Made by a program: the position numbers and the translations under genes
Shown here: piece after piece, positions 13,072-20,737 of the stretch
How positions within the stretch are numbered: position 1 is the stretch's first letter
Layout of the letters: every line of letters begins with the position of its first letter
DNA from: a virus
Direction: 5' to 3' (one strand)
Virus record (IMG/VR): IMGVR_UViG_3300049811_000652
Location: 1 to 25,156 of that record
DNA: 25,156 nucleotides
The notes under the pieces: model-generated
The model's input: the letters and a program-made list of their open reading frames with translations, nothing else
Told to the model about the DNA's origin: nothing
Database searches by the model: none

Positions 13072-14592
13072 TCAGTTGTCGGGATTGTCGGGTTGGCCGG
13101 TGGCGTCAGCCTGCATCACGCCGGTCTTCGTCACGCGCCGCGGATCGCTGTCGAGAATGAGCCCGAGGGCGTCGATTTTGGCGTTCATCGCGGCGATCTC
13201 GGCGAGCACCGCGTCGGGGTTGTGGCCCTGACGGGCGATGGCCTGCGCCAGCGACATGGTGCCCGAGCGCAACGCCAGAAGATCGGCCATCGCGTCCTTC
13301 AGCGGGTCCACGGCTTCGAAGCGCGGCGGCGACCATTCGACCGCAATGTCCGGCCGAGGCAGTTTCCCGGCTGCCCATGCGGCCTGACAGAACCAGACCC
13401 ACATGGGCTGGCAGATAACCGGGATGACGATCTGCCATTGGACGGCATCGATCAGGCGACGAAACTCGACCAGCCCCGCCCGGATCGACGAATAGTTCAC
13501 CTGACTGAGATCGCCGGTCAGCAGCTCGTAGGGCATGCGGAACCCCGCCGCCACGATGTGAAGCTGCGCGCGGAGCCACTCGCCAACGCCTGCCGTCGTG
13601 GCGGGTTGATTGAAGCGGATATCCTTTCCGCCGCGCGCATAGGCGATCAATCCGGGCTCGAACTGTTCGACGCGTTTGCCGTCGGCGTCGACCACCGACG
13701 GGGCGATGCCCTGATTGGTTTCATCGGCGCCAAGCACGATGCCGACGACACAGGCTTCCGTCTTCTTGCGGACCAGTTCGGCCTGCGTCCAGTCATCGAG
13801 ATCACGCAGCGCGCGCATCACCGGCGTGCCCCACGGGACGCCGCGCACCTGCGTGCGCTGTTTCTCGTAGAGATGCAGCACCTCGCTCGCCGGAATGGCG
13901 AGGCTCTCCAGACGTCGGCGCATAGTGACGACGGCGTCGCCAGGGTGCTGGGCATGGAGCCAATAGGCGCGGCGTCGACCGAGGGAATCGAATTCGATGC
14001 CCTGCAGCAGCCGCCCGCCATCGGCGAGATCGCCGTTGCGGGTGTTGTCCAGCAGATCGGCTTCAATGATCTGCACCTGGAGCGGAACGGAGAGACCATC
14101 GCTGAGACGTCGAGGCCGGCGGCGGATCAGCACCTCGCCCGCCTCGATCATCTCCCGGACGGCCAGGGTCTGCAGCCCGAAGATGTCGAACTGCCCGTCG
14201 GCGTCGCAGGCGGCGGACCACTCGGTCCAGAGCCGGTTCACCGTCTCGTCGAGCCTTGCGTCACCCGTCGCAGCGCGCGGAATGATGCCGCTGCCGACGA
14301 TGTTGTTGACCAGCACGGACACGGCCTTTGCCGCGTGCGGATTGTTGCGGGTGAGATCGCGCATGCGATCCCGGAGCAGGCCGCTGGCGGCGGCGATCTC
14401 GGCATCAGCCGATGTTCCCGCCGCCTTCCAGCTGTCGGTGCGCCGTCCCTTGGCCGCGCCGTCATAGGCACGGGCATAGCCATGGGTCTTGGCGCTCAGC
14501 GCCTCGAAGCTGCGCCGCGCGAGCGCCCGCCTCACACCAGCCTCGGGCGCGGCCCATGCCACCATCCGGTCGAGGAAGGTGATCTGGCTCAC
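13072..14592 (-). CDS. Lambda-family phage portal protein
   Basis: This 506-aa portal subunit forms the dodecameric ring at the capsid vertex through which DNA is packaged and ejected, and on which the terminase docks. It matches the Phage_portal_2 (lambda gpB) family: 'ARRSFEALSAKTHGYARAYD', DSWKAAGTSADAEI, RDLTRNNPHAAKAVSVLVNN with IVGSGIIP, AGEVLIRRR, VLHLYEKQRTQVRGVPW, FRMPYELLTGDLSQVNYSS and IRAGLVEFRR. The start is GTG 14592, with its GTGA overlapping the stop of the gpW-like gene. Size is normal. It directly precedes the protease/capsid fusion. Confidence 0.95.
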   Translation of the reverse strand: MSQITFLDRMVAWAAPEAGVRRALARRSFEALSAKTHGYARAYDGAAKGRRTDSWKAAGTSADAEIAAASGLLRDRMRDLTRNNPHAAKAVSVLVNNIVGSGIIPRAATGDARLDETVNRLWTEWSAACDADGQFDIFGLQTLAVREMIEAGEVLIRRRPRRLSDGLSVPLQVQIIEADLLDNTRNGDLADGGRLLQGIEFDSLGRRRAYWLHAQHPGDAVVTMRRRLESLAIPASEVLHLYEKQRTQVRGVPWGTPVMRALRDLDDWTQAELVRKKTEACVVGIVLGADETNQGIAPSVVDADGKRVEQFEPGLIAYARGGKDIRFNQPATTAGVGEWLRAQLHIVAAGFRMPYELLTGDLSQVNYSSIRAGLVEFRRLIDAVQWQIVIPVICQPMWVWFCQAAWAAGKLPRPDIAVEWSPPRFEAVDPLKDAMADLLALRSGTMSLAQAIARQGHNPDAVLAEIAAMNAKIDALGLILDSDPRRVTKTGVMQADATGQPDNPDN

Positions 14593-14798
14593 CGGTCGCC
14601 CCGTCCGAACCCGGCATGGCCCGCGATTGGGCGCGGCACGCCGGAGGATGCCGTGATCTCGGTCTCGATGGTGCGGATGCGCTTCAGCAAGTCATCCGCC
14701 GAGCCATATTCGACCGTCTTGCCGTCGTAGCTGACCCGGAGCGTGCCGCTGGCGTAAGCGCGCTTCAGCGCATCGAGTTCGTCGGTCGTCCAGGCCAT
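14589..14798 (-). CDS. gpW-like head-tail joining protein
   Basis: This 69-aa protein (MAWTTDELDALKRAYASG, VSYDGKTVEYGSADDLLKRI) has the size and sequence of lambda gpW, a small alpha/beta protein that attaches to the portal after packaging and prepares the head for tail joining. ATG 14798 has GAGGAT 6-8 nt upstream. It lies between the large terminase and portal genes, as in lambda, and its TGA overlaps the portal GTG start. Confidence 0.9.
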   Translation of the reverse strand: MAWTTDELDALKRAYASGTLRVSYDGKTVEYGSADDLLKRIRTIETEITASSGVPRPIAGHAGFGRGDR

Positions 14799-14807
14799 GA
14801 CAGATCC

Positions 14808-16859
14808 TCAGAACCACTTCCCGCGCGGGCCGAGCCAATCGCTCTGCCGCTTGGTCGATGGCGGGGTTGGGCGGGCGAGACGCCCGGCTTTGATGTTCGC
14901 GTGCGTGTCGTCAGTATCCGCAGGCTGCGGGCCGACCTGATCTTCGAGATCGCGCCACTTGTCCTCGGACCAACGATCGGCTCCGGCGATCCAGACGGCG
15001 GCGCGGGCATAGACCCGGCAGTCCAGTGCCTCGTTTCGTTCGCGCACCTTCTGCCATTCGAGCTTCTGGAAGCCGCGCTTGGTCGTAACGGTCACAAGAT
15101 GCTCGGCAACGAGCTGCTTCACCCATTCGGCGTCGACACCTTGTGGAAGGTGCACAAGTCCGGCCGGGCCCTGCGCTCCATCCGCGTTCGACCGGCTTTC
15201 GCCGCGCCGCTGGCGCGACGGTCCGGTCTCACCCTCGTCGATGGGCTTCGACAGCCGCAGAAACCGATAGGTCTCGGCCTTGAATGTTGAAACTGCGATG
15301 GTCCAGAGCCGCGCGCCGCGGCGGATCTTCCGGCCGCCTTCGGTCGCATCGACGAAGGACGGGCCAGTCACCGGCGCCGCGCGATTGAACCCCTCGACAC
15401 CCTTGATGGGAACGACCTGCGCAAAGCCCTGCCGGCGCGCCCATGCATAGACGGCCGGCGCTTCGAAACCGGTGTCGATCGCCAGTTTCGAGAGGCTCAG
15501 CCGAACGCCATGAGCGTGCGGCCAAGTCTGGCCGAGAAGGTCCGTCAAAGCGGCCCAAGCCTCGGCGCTGTCCGGGCCGCCGGGGATGACGATATGGTCC
15601 ACGAGCCAGCTCGCGAGCCCGCGACCCCAGGCCCAGACCGAGACTTCGATGCGATCCTTCTGGATGTCGGCGCCGGCCGTCAGAAACAGACCGCCGCTCG
15701 GCAGCGTGCCGATGCGCCATGGCTCGCGCCGCTCGTAGAGCCGCTGCCAGTCCGGCGCTTCGCCGGTTTCGATCCAGGTCTCGCCAAGGACGCCGTTCTT
15801 GAAGCTGCGTTTGGCTTCGTCGCTCGTCTGCGCGGCGTCCCACATCCGGGCGATATCGGCCCATGAGAGCCACCCCACCGGCGAATAGAGCCCGGAGAGG
15901 TGGTAGCCGACGGTGCTCGATTGCGCATCGTCGCGCGTGGGACGCCATTCGCCGGACATCATCAAGGCCGTCTTGTGATGCTCCTCGATCCGGCCCTCAC
16001 AGGCTTCGCAAGAGTAGTGCGCCGTGTGCGGTTGCCCCTTGTCCCAGCGCAGGCGCTCGAAGCGGAGCCACTGGCGGTGATCGCAATGCGGGCAAGCCAC
16101 GAAGTAGCGCCGCTGGTCGCTCGCCTCGAACTCGCGCTCGATCCGCGACACGCCGTGGATCGTCGGCGTCGATGTCAGGAAGACCTTCGATCGCCAGGAG
16201 AACGTGCGCGTGCGGGCCTCCGCGAGTGCGACGGGGTCGCCTTCCTCGTCGGCGGACGGCGGATAGGCGTCGACCTCGTCGAGAAACAGGTAGCGAGCCG
16301 GCATGGAACGCAGGCCGACCGCGCTGTTGGCGCCAGTGATGACCAGAAGCCCCGCCGGAAACTCCTTCGACAGAACCGTGTTGCCCGCGTCGCGCGAGCG
16401 TTGCGGTTTGACGCGCTCGCGGAGCACCGGGCTTTCCGCGATCAGCGGATCGATGCGCTGGCGCGAGAAGCGCTTGGCCAGTTCCACCGTCGGCTGGACC
16501 GCGAGCATGGGCCCTGGCGCATGGTGGATGACATAGCCGATCCAGTTGTTGCCCGCTTCCGTCGCTCCGACTTGCGCCGCCTTCATGAAGACGATGCGGC
16601 GCGCGGCGTTGCCGGGCGAGAGCGCATCCATGATGGCGCGCATGTAGGGCGTGCGGGAGGAAGCGTAGCGCCCCGGCTCGGCCGAAGCACGCGGACTCAG
16701 GAACCGGTGCCGATCCGCCCATTCCGAGACGGTGAGCGCGGGATCGGGCGTCAGCCCATCGCGCCAGGCCTGGACGAGCGCATCGACCCCTTCGAAGACG
16801 AACAGTTCATCGGAAGTCTGTGGCGACCTCGGCGAGATCGGCGAGGTGCGCTCGGACAT
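14808..16859 (-). CDS. Terminase large subunit (GpA family)
   Basis: This 683-aa protein is the packaging motor and DNA-cutting enzyme, and it matches the lambda gpA family. The N-terminal ATPase has a Walker A-like loop at about 91-101 (FMKAAQVGATE), an adenine-side segment PMLAVQPTVELAKRFS and Walker B at 190-197 (YLFLDEVD). STPTIHGVSRIEREF resembles motif III. CPHC and CEAC around 255-290 form the zinc-binding pair of the family. The C-terminal nuclease begins near AGADIQKDRIEVSVWAWG, with an acidic residue expected to bind metal. ATG 16859 follows GGAG by 5 nt and lies inside the small subunit gene, overlapping it by 53 nt. This type implies cos packaging (family inference). Confidence 0.95.
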   Translation of the reverse strand: MSERTSPISPRSPQTSDELFVFEGVDALVQAWRDGLTPDPALTVSEWADRHRFLSPRASAEPGRYASSRTPYMRAIMDALSPGNAARRIVFMKAAQVGATEAGNNWIGYVIHHAPGPMLAVQPTVELAKRFSRQRIDPLIAESPVLRERVKPQRSRDAGNTVLSKEFPAGLLVITGANSAVGLRSMPARYLFLDEVDAYPPSADEEGDPVALAEARTRTFSWRSKVFLTSTPTIHGVSRIEREFEASDQRRYFVACPHCDHRQWLRFERLRWDKGQPHTAHYSCEACEGRIEEHHKTALMMSGEWRPTRDDAQSSTVGYHLSGLYSPVGWLSWADIARMWDAAQTSDEAKRSFKNGVLGETWIETGEAPDWQRLYERREPWRIGTLPSGGLFLTAGADIQKDRIEVSVWAWGRGLASWLVDHIVIPGGPDSAEAWAALTDLLGQTWPHAHGVRLSLSKLAIDTGFEAPAVYAWARRQGFAQVVPIKGVEGFNRAAPVTGPSFVDATEGGRKIRRGARLWTIAVSTFKAETYRFLRLSKPIDEGETGPSRQRRGESRSNADGAQGPAGLVHLPQGVDAEWVKQLVAEHLVTVTTKRGFQKLEWQKVRERNEALDCRVYARAAVWIAGADRWSEDKWRDLEDQVGPQPADTDDTHANIKAGRLARPTPPSTKRQSDWLGPRGKWF

Positions 16860-17370
16860 GGGTCTCCAGAACCTTCTGCATCGCGTGCGCTTCGAGGCCT
16901 AGCTCCGCCGCCATCAATGCCGCGATCCGCGCGGGCCAGTTTGCCCAAGCATCGCGCTCCTCGCGCGCCAGTCGAAAGACGAGAGCCGTCGCCCGCGCCC
17001 GGTCGATGACCTCGCCCTTCATGCGCTGCAGCCGCAGACGCCGTTCCTGCGCCTTCAGCACCTCGTTCGCGGTCTTCGCCTGGAGGAACGTGGTTCCGCC
17101 GCCAGCCGGAGACGGCGCGATCCCGCTCTCGCGTAGAGTGTCGCCGACAGCGGACAAGGCCGCATCGGGAACGGGCTTCAGCTTTGCCTCGCCGCCATCC
17201 CGGCGCTGCTTCGCGGGGTCGGTCATGGACGCGCGGCGCGCATCGCTTGCCCGCGCATCGATCGAACCGTCGGCATGAAGGACGAGCCTTCCGGAAGTCT
17301 TCGCCTTCTGGATCGCGCCCCGCGACAAGCCGACATGGGACGCGTACTGGCGCTCGCTCAAGCCCTGCAT
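16807..17370 (-). CDS. Terminase small subunit-like protein
   Basis: This 187-aa protein immediately precedes and overlaps the large terminase gene, the place of the DNA-recognising small subunit. The N-terminus (GLSERQYASHVGLSRGAIQK, AKTSGRLVLHADGSID) is a winged helix-turn-helix like lambda Nu1 and binds packaging-initiation DNA. A charged linker follows, then a helical C-terminus (RLRLQRMKGEVIDRARATAL, LETHVRAHLADLAEV) that oligomerises or contacts the large subunit. I chose ATG 17370, preceded by GGAG at 6 nt. The frame is open further, to 17454, but that extension reads through the palindromic promoter region and looks non-coding. Confidence 0.88.
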   Translation of the reverse strand: MQGLSERQYASHVGLSRGAIQKAKTSGRLVLHADGSIDARASDARRASMTDPAKQRRDGGEAKLKPVPDAALSAVGDTLRESGIAPSPAGGGTTFLQAKTANEVLKAQERRLRLQRMKGEVIDRARATALVFRLAREERDAWANWPARIAALMAAELGLEAHAMQKVLETHVRAHLADLAEVATDFR

Positions 17371-17380
17371 GCCAGCTCCG

Positions 17381-17395
17381 AAAACATAATGTTTT
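17381..17395. promoter_or_regulatory. Perfect 15-bp palindrome upstream of the terminase operon
   Basis: AAAACATAATGTTTT (seven-base arms around one A) lies 11 bp upstream of the terminase small subunit ATG and 71 bp upstream of the divergent plus-strand gene. It is AT-rich in a GC-rich region and includes ATAATGTTTT, so it may overlap the start of the late structural operon. I read it as a probable operator for a late-gene regulator. The regulator is not in the window. Confidence 0.5.
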
Positions 17396-17465
17396 GATGC
17401 ACTTATTGCCTTGATAAGCGCGCCCGGCAGAGCCTGTATGGGGTCACGGACCAAGGAGATCCCGG

Positions 17466-17687
17466 ATGACCCGCGCCACCAAGAACGCCCAGGCCCTCGA
17501 CGCGTTCATCGCCCGCAAGGTCGAGATCGACGCCATGCTGGCCCGGCTTGCCGCCCTCAGCGATGAGCACTTCGAGGTCCATCCCGACGAGGTGCATTGG
17601 GGCCATGTCGGGACGCTCGCCCACTACGCCGAACTCCTGAAGCGCATCACCGACAGCGCCTTCCGCGAGGGCGAACACGCCGAATGA
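17466..17687 (+). CDS. Conserved hypothetical protein (73 aa)
   Basis: This small acidic, soluble protein begins at ATG 17466 with AAGGAG at 7 nt. The sequence (MTRATKNAQALDAFIARKVE, IDAMLARLAALSDEHFEVHP, HWGHVGTLAHYAELLKRITD) is mainly helical, with two His in a GHVGTLAHY turn. I have seen this kind of protein only as a hypothetical next to DUF3489 genes in alphaproteobacterial prophages. It is divergent from the terminase operon and co-directional with the DUF3489 gene, separated from it by a hairpin. Function is unknown. Confidence 0.8.
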   Translation: MTRATKNAQALDAFIARKVEIDAMLARLAALSDEHFEVHPDEVHWGHVGTLAHYAELLKRITDSAFREGEHAE

Positions 17688-17706
17688 TCCGGCCGACCTC
17701 CGCGCC

Positions 17707-17726
17707 AGCCCCGCGATTGCGGGGCT
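17707..17726 (+). terminator. GC-rich hairpin between two small genes
   Basis: AGCCCCGC-GATT-GCGGGGCT is a perfect 8-bp stem with a 4-nt loop at 17707-17726. It lies 20 nt after the stop of the 73-aa gene and 54 nt before the DUF3489 start. Only two T residues follow, so it may be an attenuator or an RNA-stability element and not a full intrinsic terminator. Confidence 0.5.
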
Positions 17727-17780
17727 TGGCCTCGTAGAAGCGCTGCGATGGTCGCGCCGCTCTCGAACCGGAGGTTCAAG

Positions 17781-18347
17781 ATGACCCAGCTTTCCGACAC
17801 CCAAGCCATTATCCTGAGCGCTGCTGCGCAGCGCCCCGAACGCATTGCCCTGCCGCTGCCCGAATCCTTACGCGGTGGCGCGGCCGCCAAGGTCGTCAGC
17901 ACGATGATCGCGAAGGGCTTGCTGGAAGAAGTCGAAGTCAACGCACGACGGGGCGAACCGGTCTGGCGCGAAACCGGCGACGGCCACGGCACGACGCTGG
18001 TCGCGACCGATGCAGGCCTTGCCGCCATCGGCATCGAGCCGGATGAAACCGAAACCGCGCGCGCTAGCGCGACAGAAACGCCGCCGCAGGACCTCGCTCC
18101 GGATGGCGACGCCGAAGCCGCACATTCGAAGCGCACGCCACGCGCCGGGACCAAGCAGGCCGCGCTGATCGCCATGCTGCGTGCGCCGGACGGCGCGACC
18201 ATCGAGGAGATCACCACCGCCACCGGCTGGCAGGCCCACACGGTGCGCGGGGCGATCGCCGGTGCGCTGAAGAAGAAGCTCGGCCTCGACGTGACATCCG
18301 AGAAGGTCGAGGGACGCGGGCGGGTTTACCGTCTTCCTGCAGAATGA
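17781..18347 (+). CDS. DUF3489 domain-containing protein
   Basis: This 188-aa protein has two helix-turn-helix-like halves. Residues 1-75 (LSDTQAIILSAAAQRPERIA, LPESLRGGAAAKVVSTMIAK) are a winged-helix-like N-terminus. A charged Glu/Ala/Pro linker follows. Residues about 115-185 (TKQAALIAMLRAPDGATIEE, ITTATGWQAHTVRGAIAGAL, KKKLGLDVTSEKVEGRGRVY) are the DUF3489 domain, which looks DNA-binding. I chose ATG 17781, with GGAGG 6 nt upstream, over the earlier start at 17748. The family is frequent in alphaproteobacterial prophages; its role is uncharacterised, and a regulator is a reasonable inference. A strong hairpin follows the stop. Confidence 0.88.
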   Translation: MTQLSDTQAIILSAAAQRPERIALPLPESLRGGAAAKVVSTMIAKGLLEEVEVNARRGEPVWRETGDGHGTTLVATDAGLAAIGIEPDETETARASATETPPQDLAPDGDAEAAHSKRTPRAGTKQAALIAMLRAPDGATIEEITTATGWQAHTVRGAIAGALKKKLGLDVTSEKVEGRGRVYRLPAE

Positions 18348-18367
18348 ACGCGAACTCAAGGACTCAG

Positions 18368-18391
18368 GCCGTCGCCCCGCCGGGCGGCGGC
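18368..18391 (+). terminator. Probable intrinsic terminator after the DUF3489 gene
   Basis: GCCGTCGCCC-CGCC-GGGCGGCGGC forms a 10-bp stem (one T-G wobble) with a 4-nt loop, 20 nt after the stop. It is followed by TTCGT, a weak T-tract typical of alphaproteobacterial terminators. Its symmetry may also let it stop transcription coming from the minus-strand gene that ends at 18455. Confidence 0.6.
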
Positions 18392-18454
18392 TTCGTATGA
18401 TCGGTCGCAGCAGAGAACCAAGGCAAAATTAGACCCAATGCAAACGCTGATCTT

Positions 18455-19186
18455 TTATATGTCCATCACCTTGGCGAGGGTGCTTCCAAACTGGTTCATG
18501 AACTTTGTTTTCGTTCGTTCCAGTAAGTTTTGCACTCTTGGGCCTTCAATCCAACGCGGGTCCTCGGGAAACTTGTCGGCCGCAACGAGTTCCTTCCAGT
18601 ATAGATCACGATCCTCGTCGGTGAAGAGTCCTTGCAGCTCGCAGAGGACTTCGAAAGGGCTGCTCCTTCCACAAATCGCGTGCACCTCGTCGTAGTTCAG
18701 GTGTGCATCCATGATAATTTCGTGCTGACGAAAATTGAAGTTTAGAAGGGCGTCTGCATGCACGCCGCCGCGTCTTTTAAACTCATGGACTCTTTGCTTG
18801 AAGGTTGGATCGGACCATAACGCTGGCACATTGAGGACTACCTCGCCTTCTGTGGGGCGGTGGGCAAATATCACTGAGAAGGTGCCATCGCGGAGAGGGT
18901 CTTTGAATTCCTGCGCAAACTTCGCATTGGTAGTCCAGGCCGCGACGCCCTCCTCAATGCGCCCATTGATGAATAGCGGCCCAAGGTCACCGCCATTCTG
19001 TGGGTTGTTTGGCACCAGAAAACGTTTCCGGTAGCAGACATGGGGGCACGTGAGAAACTGGCCAGAGAGCCCCTCTGCTGCTGTTGCTGCCTGCAACTCC
19101 TCGGTGATCTTCAAGCGACGTGCGGAATCTTCACGCCAGCCATTTTGCCAACCGCCTAGTGCTGAAAGCAATCGATCTGAGAACAT
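18455..19186 (-). CDS. Low-GC hypothetical protein, possible ADP-ribosyltransferase-like fold
   Basis: I do not recognise this 243-aa protein with confidence. It is far lower in GC (about 45-50%) than its neighbours, which marks recent acquisition. Motif order hints at an R-S/T-E ADP-ribosyltransferase: CYRKRFLVP (Arg about 53), then AAWTTNAKFAQEF (Trp-Thr-Thr 84-86), a beta strand TFSVIFAHRP, and RQHEIIMDAHLNYDEVHAI (Glu 156), which resembles the ExEI/V strand of that fold. No signal peptide or membrane segment is seen. It starts at ATG 19186 with only a GGGG-like site. It lies between the DUF3489 gene and the methyltransferase cluster. A host-modifying or defence cargo gene is the inference; the fold call is tentative. 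Confidence 0.65.
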   Translation of the reverse strand: MFSDRLLSALGGWQNGWREDSARRLKITEELQAATAAEGLSGQFLTCPHVCYRKRFLVPNNPQNGGDLGPLFINGRIEEGVAAWTTNAKFAQEFKDPLRDGTFSVIFAHRPTEGEVVLNVPALWSDPTFKQRVHEFKRRGGVHADALLNFNFRQHEIIMDAHLNYDEVHAICGRSSPFEVLCELQGLFTDEDRDLYWKELVAADKFPEDPRWIEGPRVQNLLERTKTKFMNQFGSTLAKVMDI

Positions 19187-19267
19187 TGAGCCCCATTATG
19201 CTATGCAGATATTGTTCATTGGTGGCGTGAGAGCCTAAGTCCAATACACTCGCATAGCAAATGCAGG

Positions 19268-19483
19268 CTAGCCCATCCGCAAAGCTTCGAACAGCCGTCG
19301 CAAGGTGAACGAGCGCGCGATGCTCACCACGGTGAAGATTGCGCCAATGGTCAGGTTCTCCGCCAGAGTCGGGTGGACCCCGAACAATGGAAAGACGAGA
19401 AGCTGCGTGATGACAGCAAGCCCGTAGCCCACTGCGACGTTCGCGAGGGACTCGACCAGCGACATGGCGCGCGATTGCTTCAT
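19268..19483 (-). CDS. DUF7220 family small membrane protein
   Basis: This 71-aa protein has two hydrophobic helices (about 14-32, VAVGYGLAVITQLLVFPLFG, and 43-55, LTIGAIFTVVSIA) flanked by basic residues and ending RSFTLRRLFEALRMG, so it should sit in the inner membrane. The sequence (MKQSRAMSLVESLANVAVGY) matches DUF7220, a family of small phage proteins usually found next to methyltransferase and early genes. Function is unknown. It lies 12 nt after the cytosine methyltransferase stop and is probably co-transcribed. No strong Shine-Dalgarno is visible. Confidence 0.8.
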   Translation of the reverse strand: MKQSRAMSLVESLANVAVGYGLAVITQLLVFPLFGVHPTLAENLTIGAIFTVVSIARSFTLRRLFEALRMG

Positions 19484-20682
19484 GCAAGCACCCGATCATC
19501 CAGCGGCCAGCAATTCAGCCGCGAGAGTTCTGAGCGCATGCGCCGCAACCAGCGGGACCACGCCATTGCCACAGAGGCGAAGCCGGTCCACCCGGTGGGC
19601 CAGCCCATCAGCGCCTCGACGAACAGCGGGTTCAAGGTCCGGCGCGCATCCGAGGAATCGCTCCCAGCCATCGGCATCGTCAGGACCTGGCGGCCAAGCA
19701 GGCCGTTCACCGGCGTGTTCGCCAATGTCGTTGCCCCGTCCTTGTGATCGCGCGCCGTCGGCGTCATCCACATTCCCGCTGCATGGGTCAGATCGGCCGT
19801 CCGGCGGTTGCCCGCGCTCGGCTTGCAGCCATCGTTCGCCATCGGCGTCGGCCAGTCCCGCGCCATGCGATCCAGGCCCTTCTCGTCCTTGCGCTCGCCA
19901 CCCCGGCTGCGGAAACTGTCGGTCTGCGGCGTCGGCCAGAGCGCCGCCGTTGTGGCGAGATTCATCCCGTGCTGCCCCGCTTCCTGCGAGGGCGTCGGCT
20001 TCATCTGCCGGTTCTCGTTGGCGCTGGCCCTCGGCGTCGGCCAGAGCCGCAGCAGTTCCGTCCGGTTGCCGCCACTCGACCGGGTCCCGGAGCAGGCGCG
20101 CGGGGTCGGCCAGTTCGTCTCCTTCGCGGACTGCGAGGATAAACAGCCGCTCGCGCTTGTGGGGCGCGCCGACTTCCGCCGCCGTGAAGAGACCTGCCGC
20201 AAGGCGGTAGCCCATGCCGACCAGTCCGCTGGCGACTTCGGGGAAGCCGAGGCGGAGATGATGGGCGACATTCTCAAGAAAGACGAAAGGCGGCTCGATC
20301 TCGCGGATGATGCGGGCGACATGAGGCCAGAGGTGGCGCGGATCGTCCGCGCCCCTGCGCTTGCCCGCGACCGAGAACGGCTGGCACGGATAGCCCGCAG
20401 TGACGATGTCCACCGCGCCGCGCCACGGTTTGCCGTCGAAGCTGGCAACATCGTCCCAGACAGGCGCGCGATCCAGGGACGCATCTTCCATCCGCGCCAC
20501 GATAATGGCTGCGGCGAAGGTTTCCCGTTCGACATGGCCCACAGCACGATATCCGGGGATGGCGATGGTGAGCCCGAGGTCGATTCCACCAGCGCCGGAG
20601 CAGAGGGACAGGCCGAAAAGGCACGCGTCTCCGGCTCCGGAAGCATCTCCGGAGGGATGTAGAGCCACGTCATGCATGTCAC
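19480..20682 (-). other. Long alternative open frame overlapping the cytosine methyltransferase gene
   Basis: A second minus-strand frame stays open for 400 codons across almost the whole methyltransferase gene. Its translation holds repeated WPTP-x-A motifs (NWPTPRAC, LWPTPRAS, LWPTPQTD, DWPTPMAND, MTPTARDHKDG). Its end, LNPLFVEALMGWPTGWTGF, resembles the C-terminal motif of many phage proteins annotated near methyltransferases. It could be a real overlapping gene, or a mirror of conserved methyltransferase codons in GC-rich DNA. It has no ribosome binding site I can identify. Confidence 0.3.
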
Positions 20683-20737
20683 GCGGCGGATTTGCGCGTT
20701 CGCGCGGGTTCAGGAGAGGCGTCGGTGTCGGATGCAT
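19496..20737 (-). CDS. DNA cytosine-5 methyltransferase (Dcm-like)
   Basis: This 413-aa enzyme transfers methyl from S-adenosylmethionine to cytosine C5, probably shielding phage DNA from host restriction. Motif I is LSLCSGAGGIDLGL (44-57). Motif IV is GYPCQPFSVAGKRRGADD, with catalytic Cys 118. Motif VI is FVFLENV (about 151-157) and motif VIII PHKRERLFIL. The recognition region is full of Ala-Asp-Ala/Gly repeats (ALADAEGQRQ, GLADADGERW). RLCGNGVVPLVAAHAL near the end is motif X-like. The start is uncertain: ATG 20737 lies inside the upstream gene, while ATG 20677 begins 2 nt after that gene's stop. A second 400-codon frame overlaps it on the same strand. No matching endonuclease gene is next to it. 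Confidence 0.9.
   Translation of the reverse strand: MHPTPTPLLNPRERANPPRDMHDVALHPSGDASGAGDACLFGLSLCSGAGGIDLGLTIAIPGYRAVGHVERETFAAAIIVARMEDASLDRAPVWDDVASFDGKPWRGAVDIVTAGYPCQPFSVAGKRRGADDPRHLWPHVARIIREIEPPFVFLENVAHHLRLGFPEVASGLVGMGYRLAAGLFTAAEVGAPHKRERLFILAVREGDELADPARLLRDPVEWRQPDGTAAALADAEGQRQREPADEADALAGSGAARDESRHNGGALADAADRQFPQPGWRAQGREGPGSHGAGLADADGERWLQAERGQPPDGRSDPCSGNVDDADGARSQGRGNDIGEHAGERPAWPPGPDDADGWERFLGCAPDLEPAVRRGADGLAHRVDRLRLCGNGVVPLVAAHALRTLAAELLAAG

Noticed and set aside
12892-14730. Plus-strand 612-codon frame
   Set aside because: Antisense to the portal gene, which has clear family motifs on the minus strand.
17396-17454. N-terminal extension of the terminase small subunit to 17454
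   Set aside because: It would read through the palindrome and the divergent promoter region, while ATG 17370 has a good Shine-Dalgarno and starts at the helix-turn-helix.
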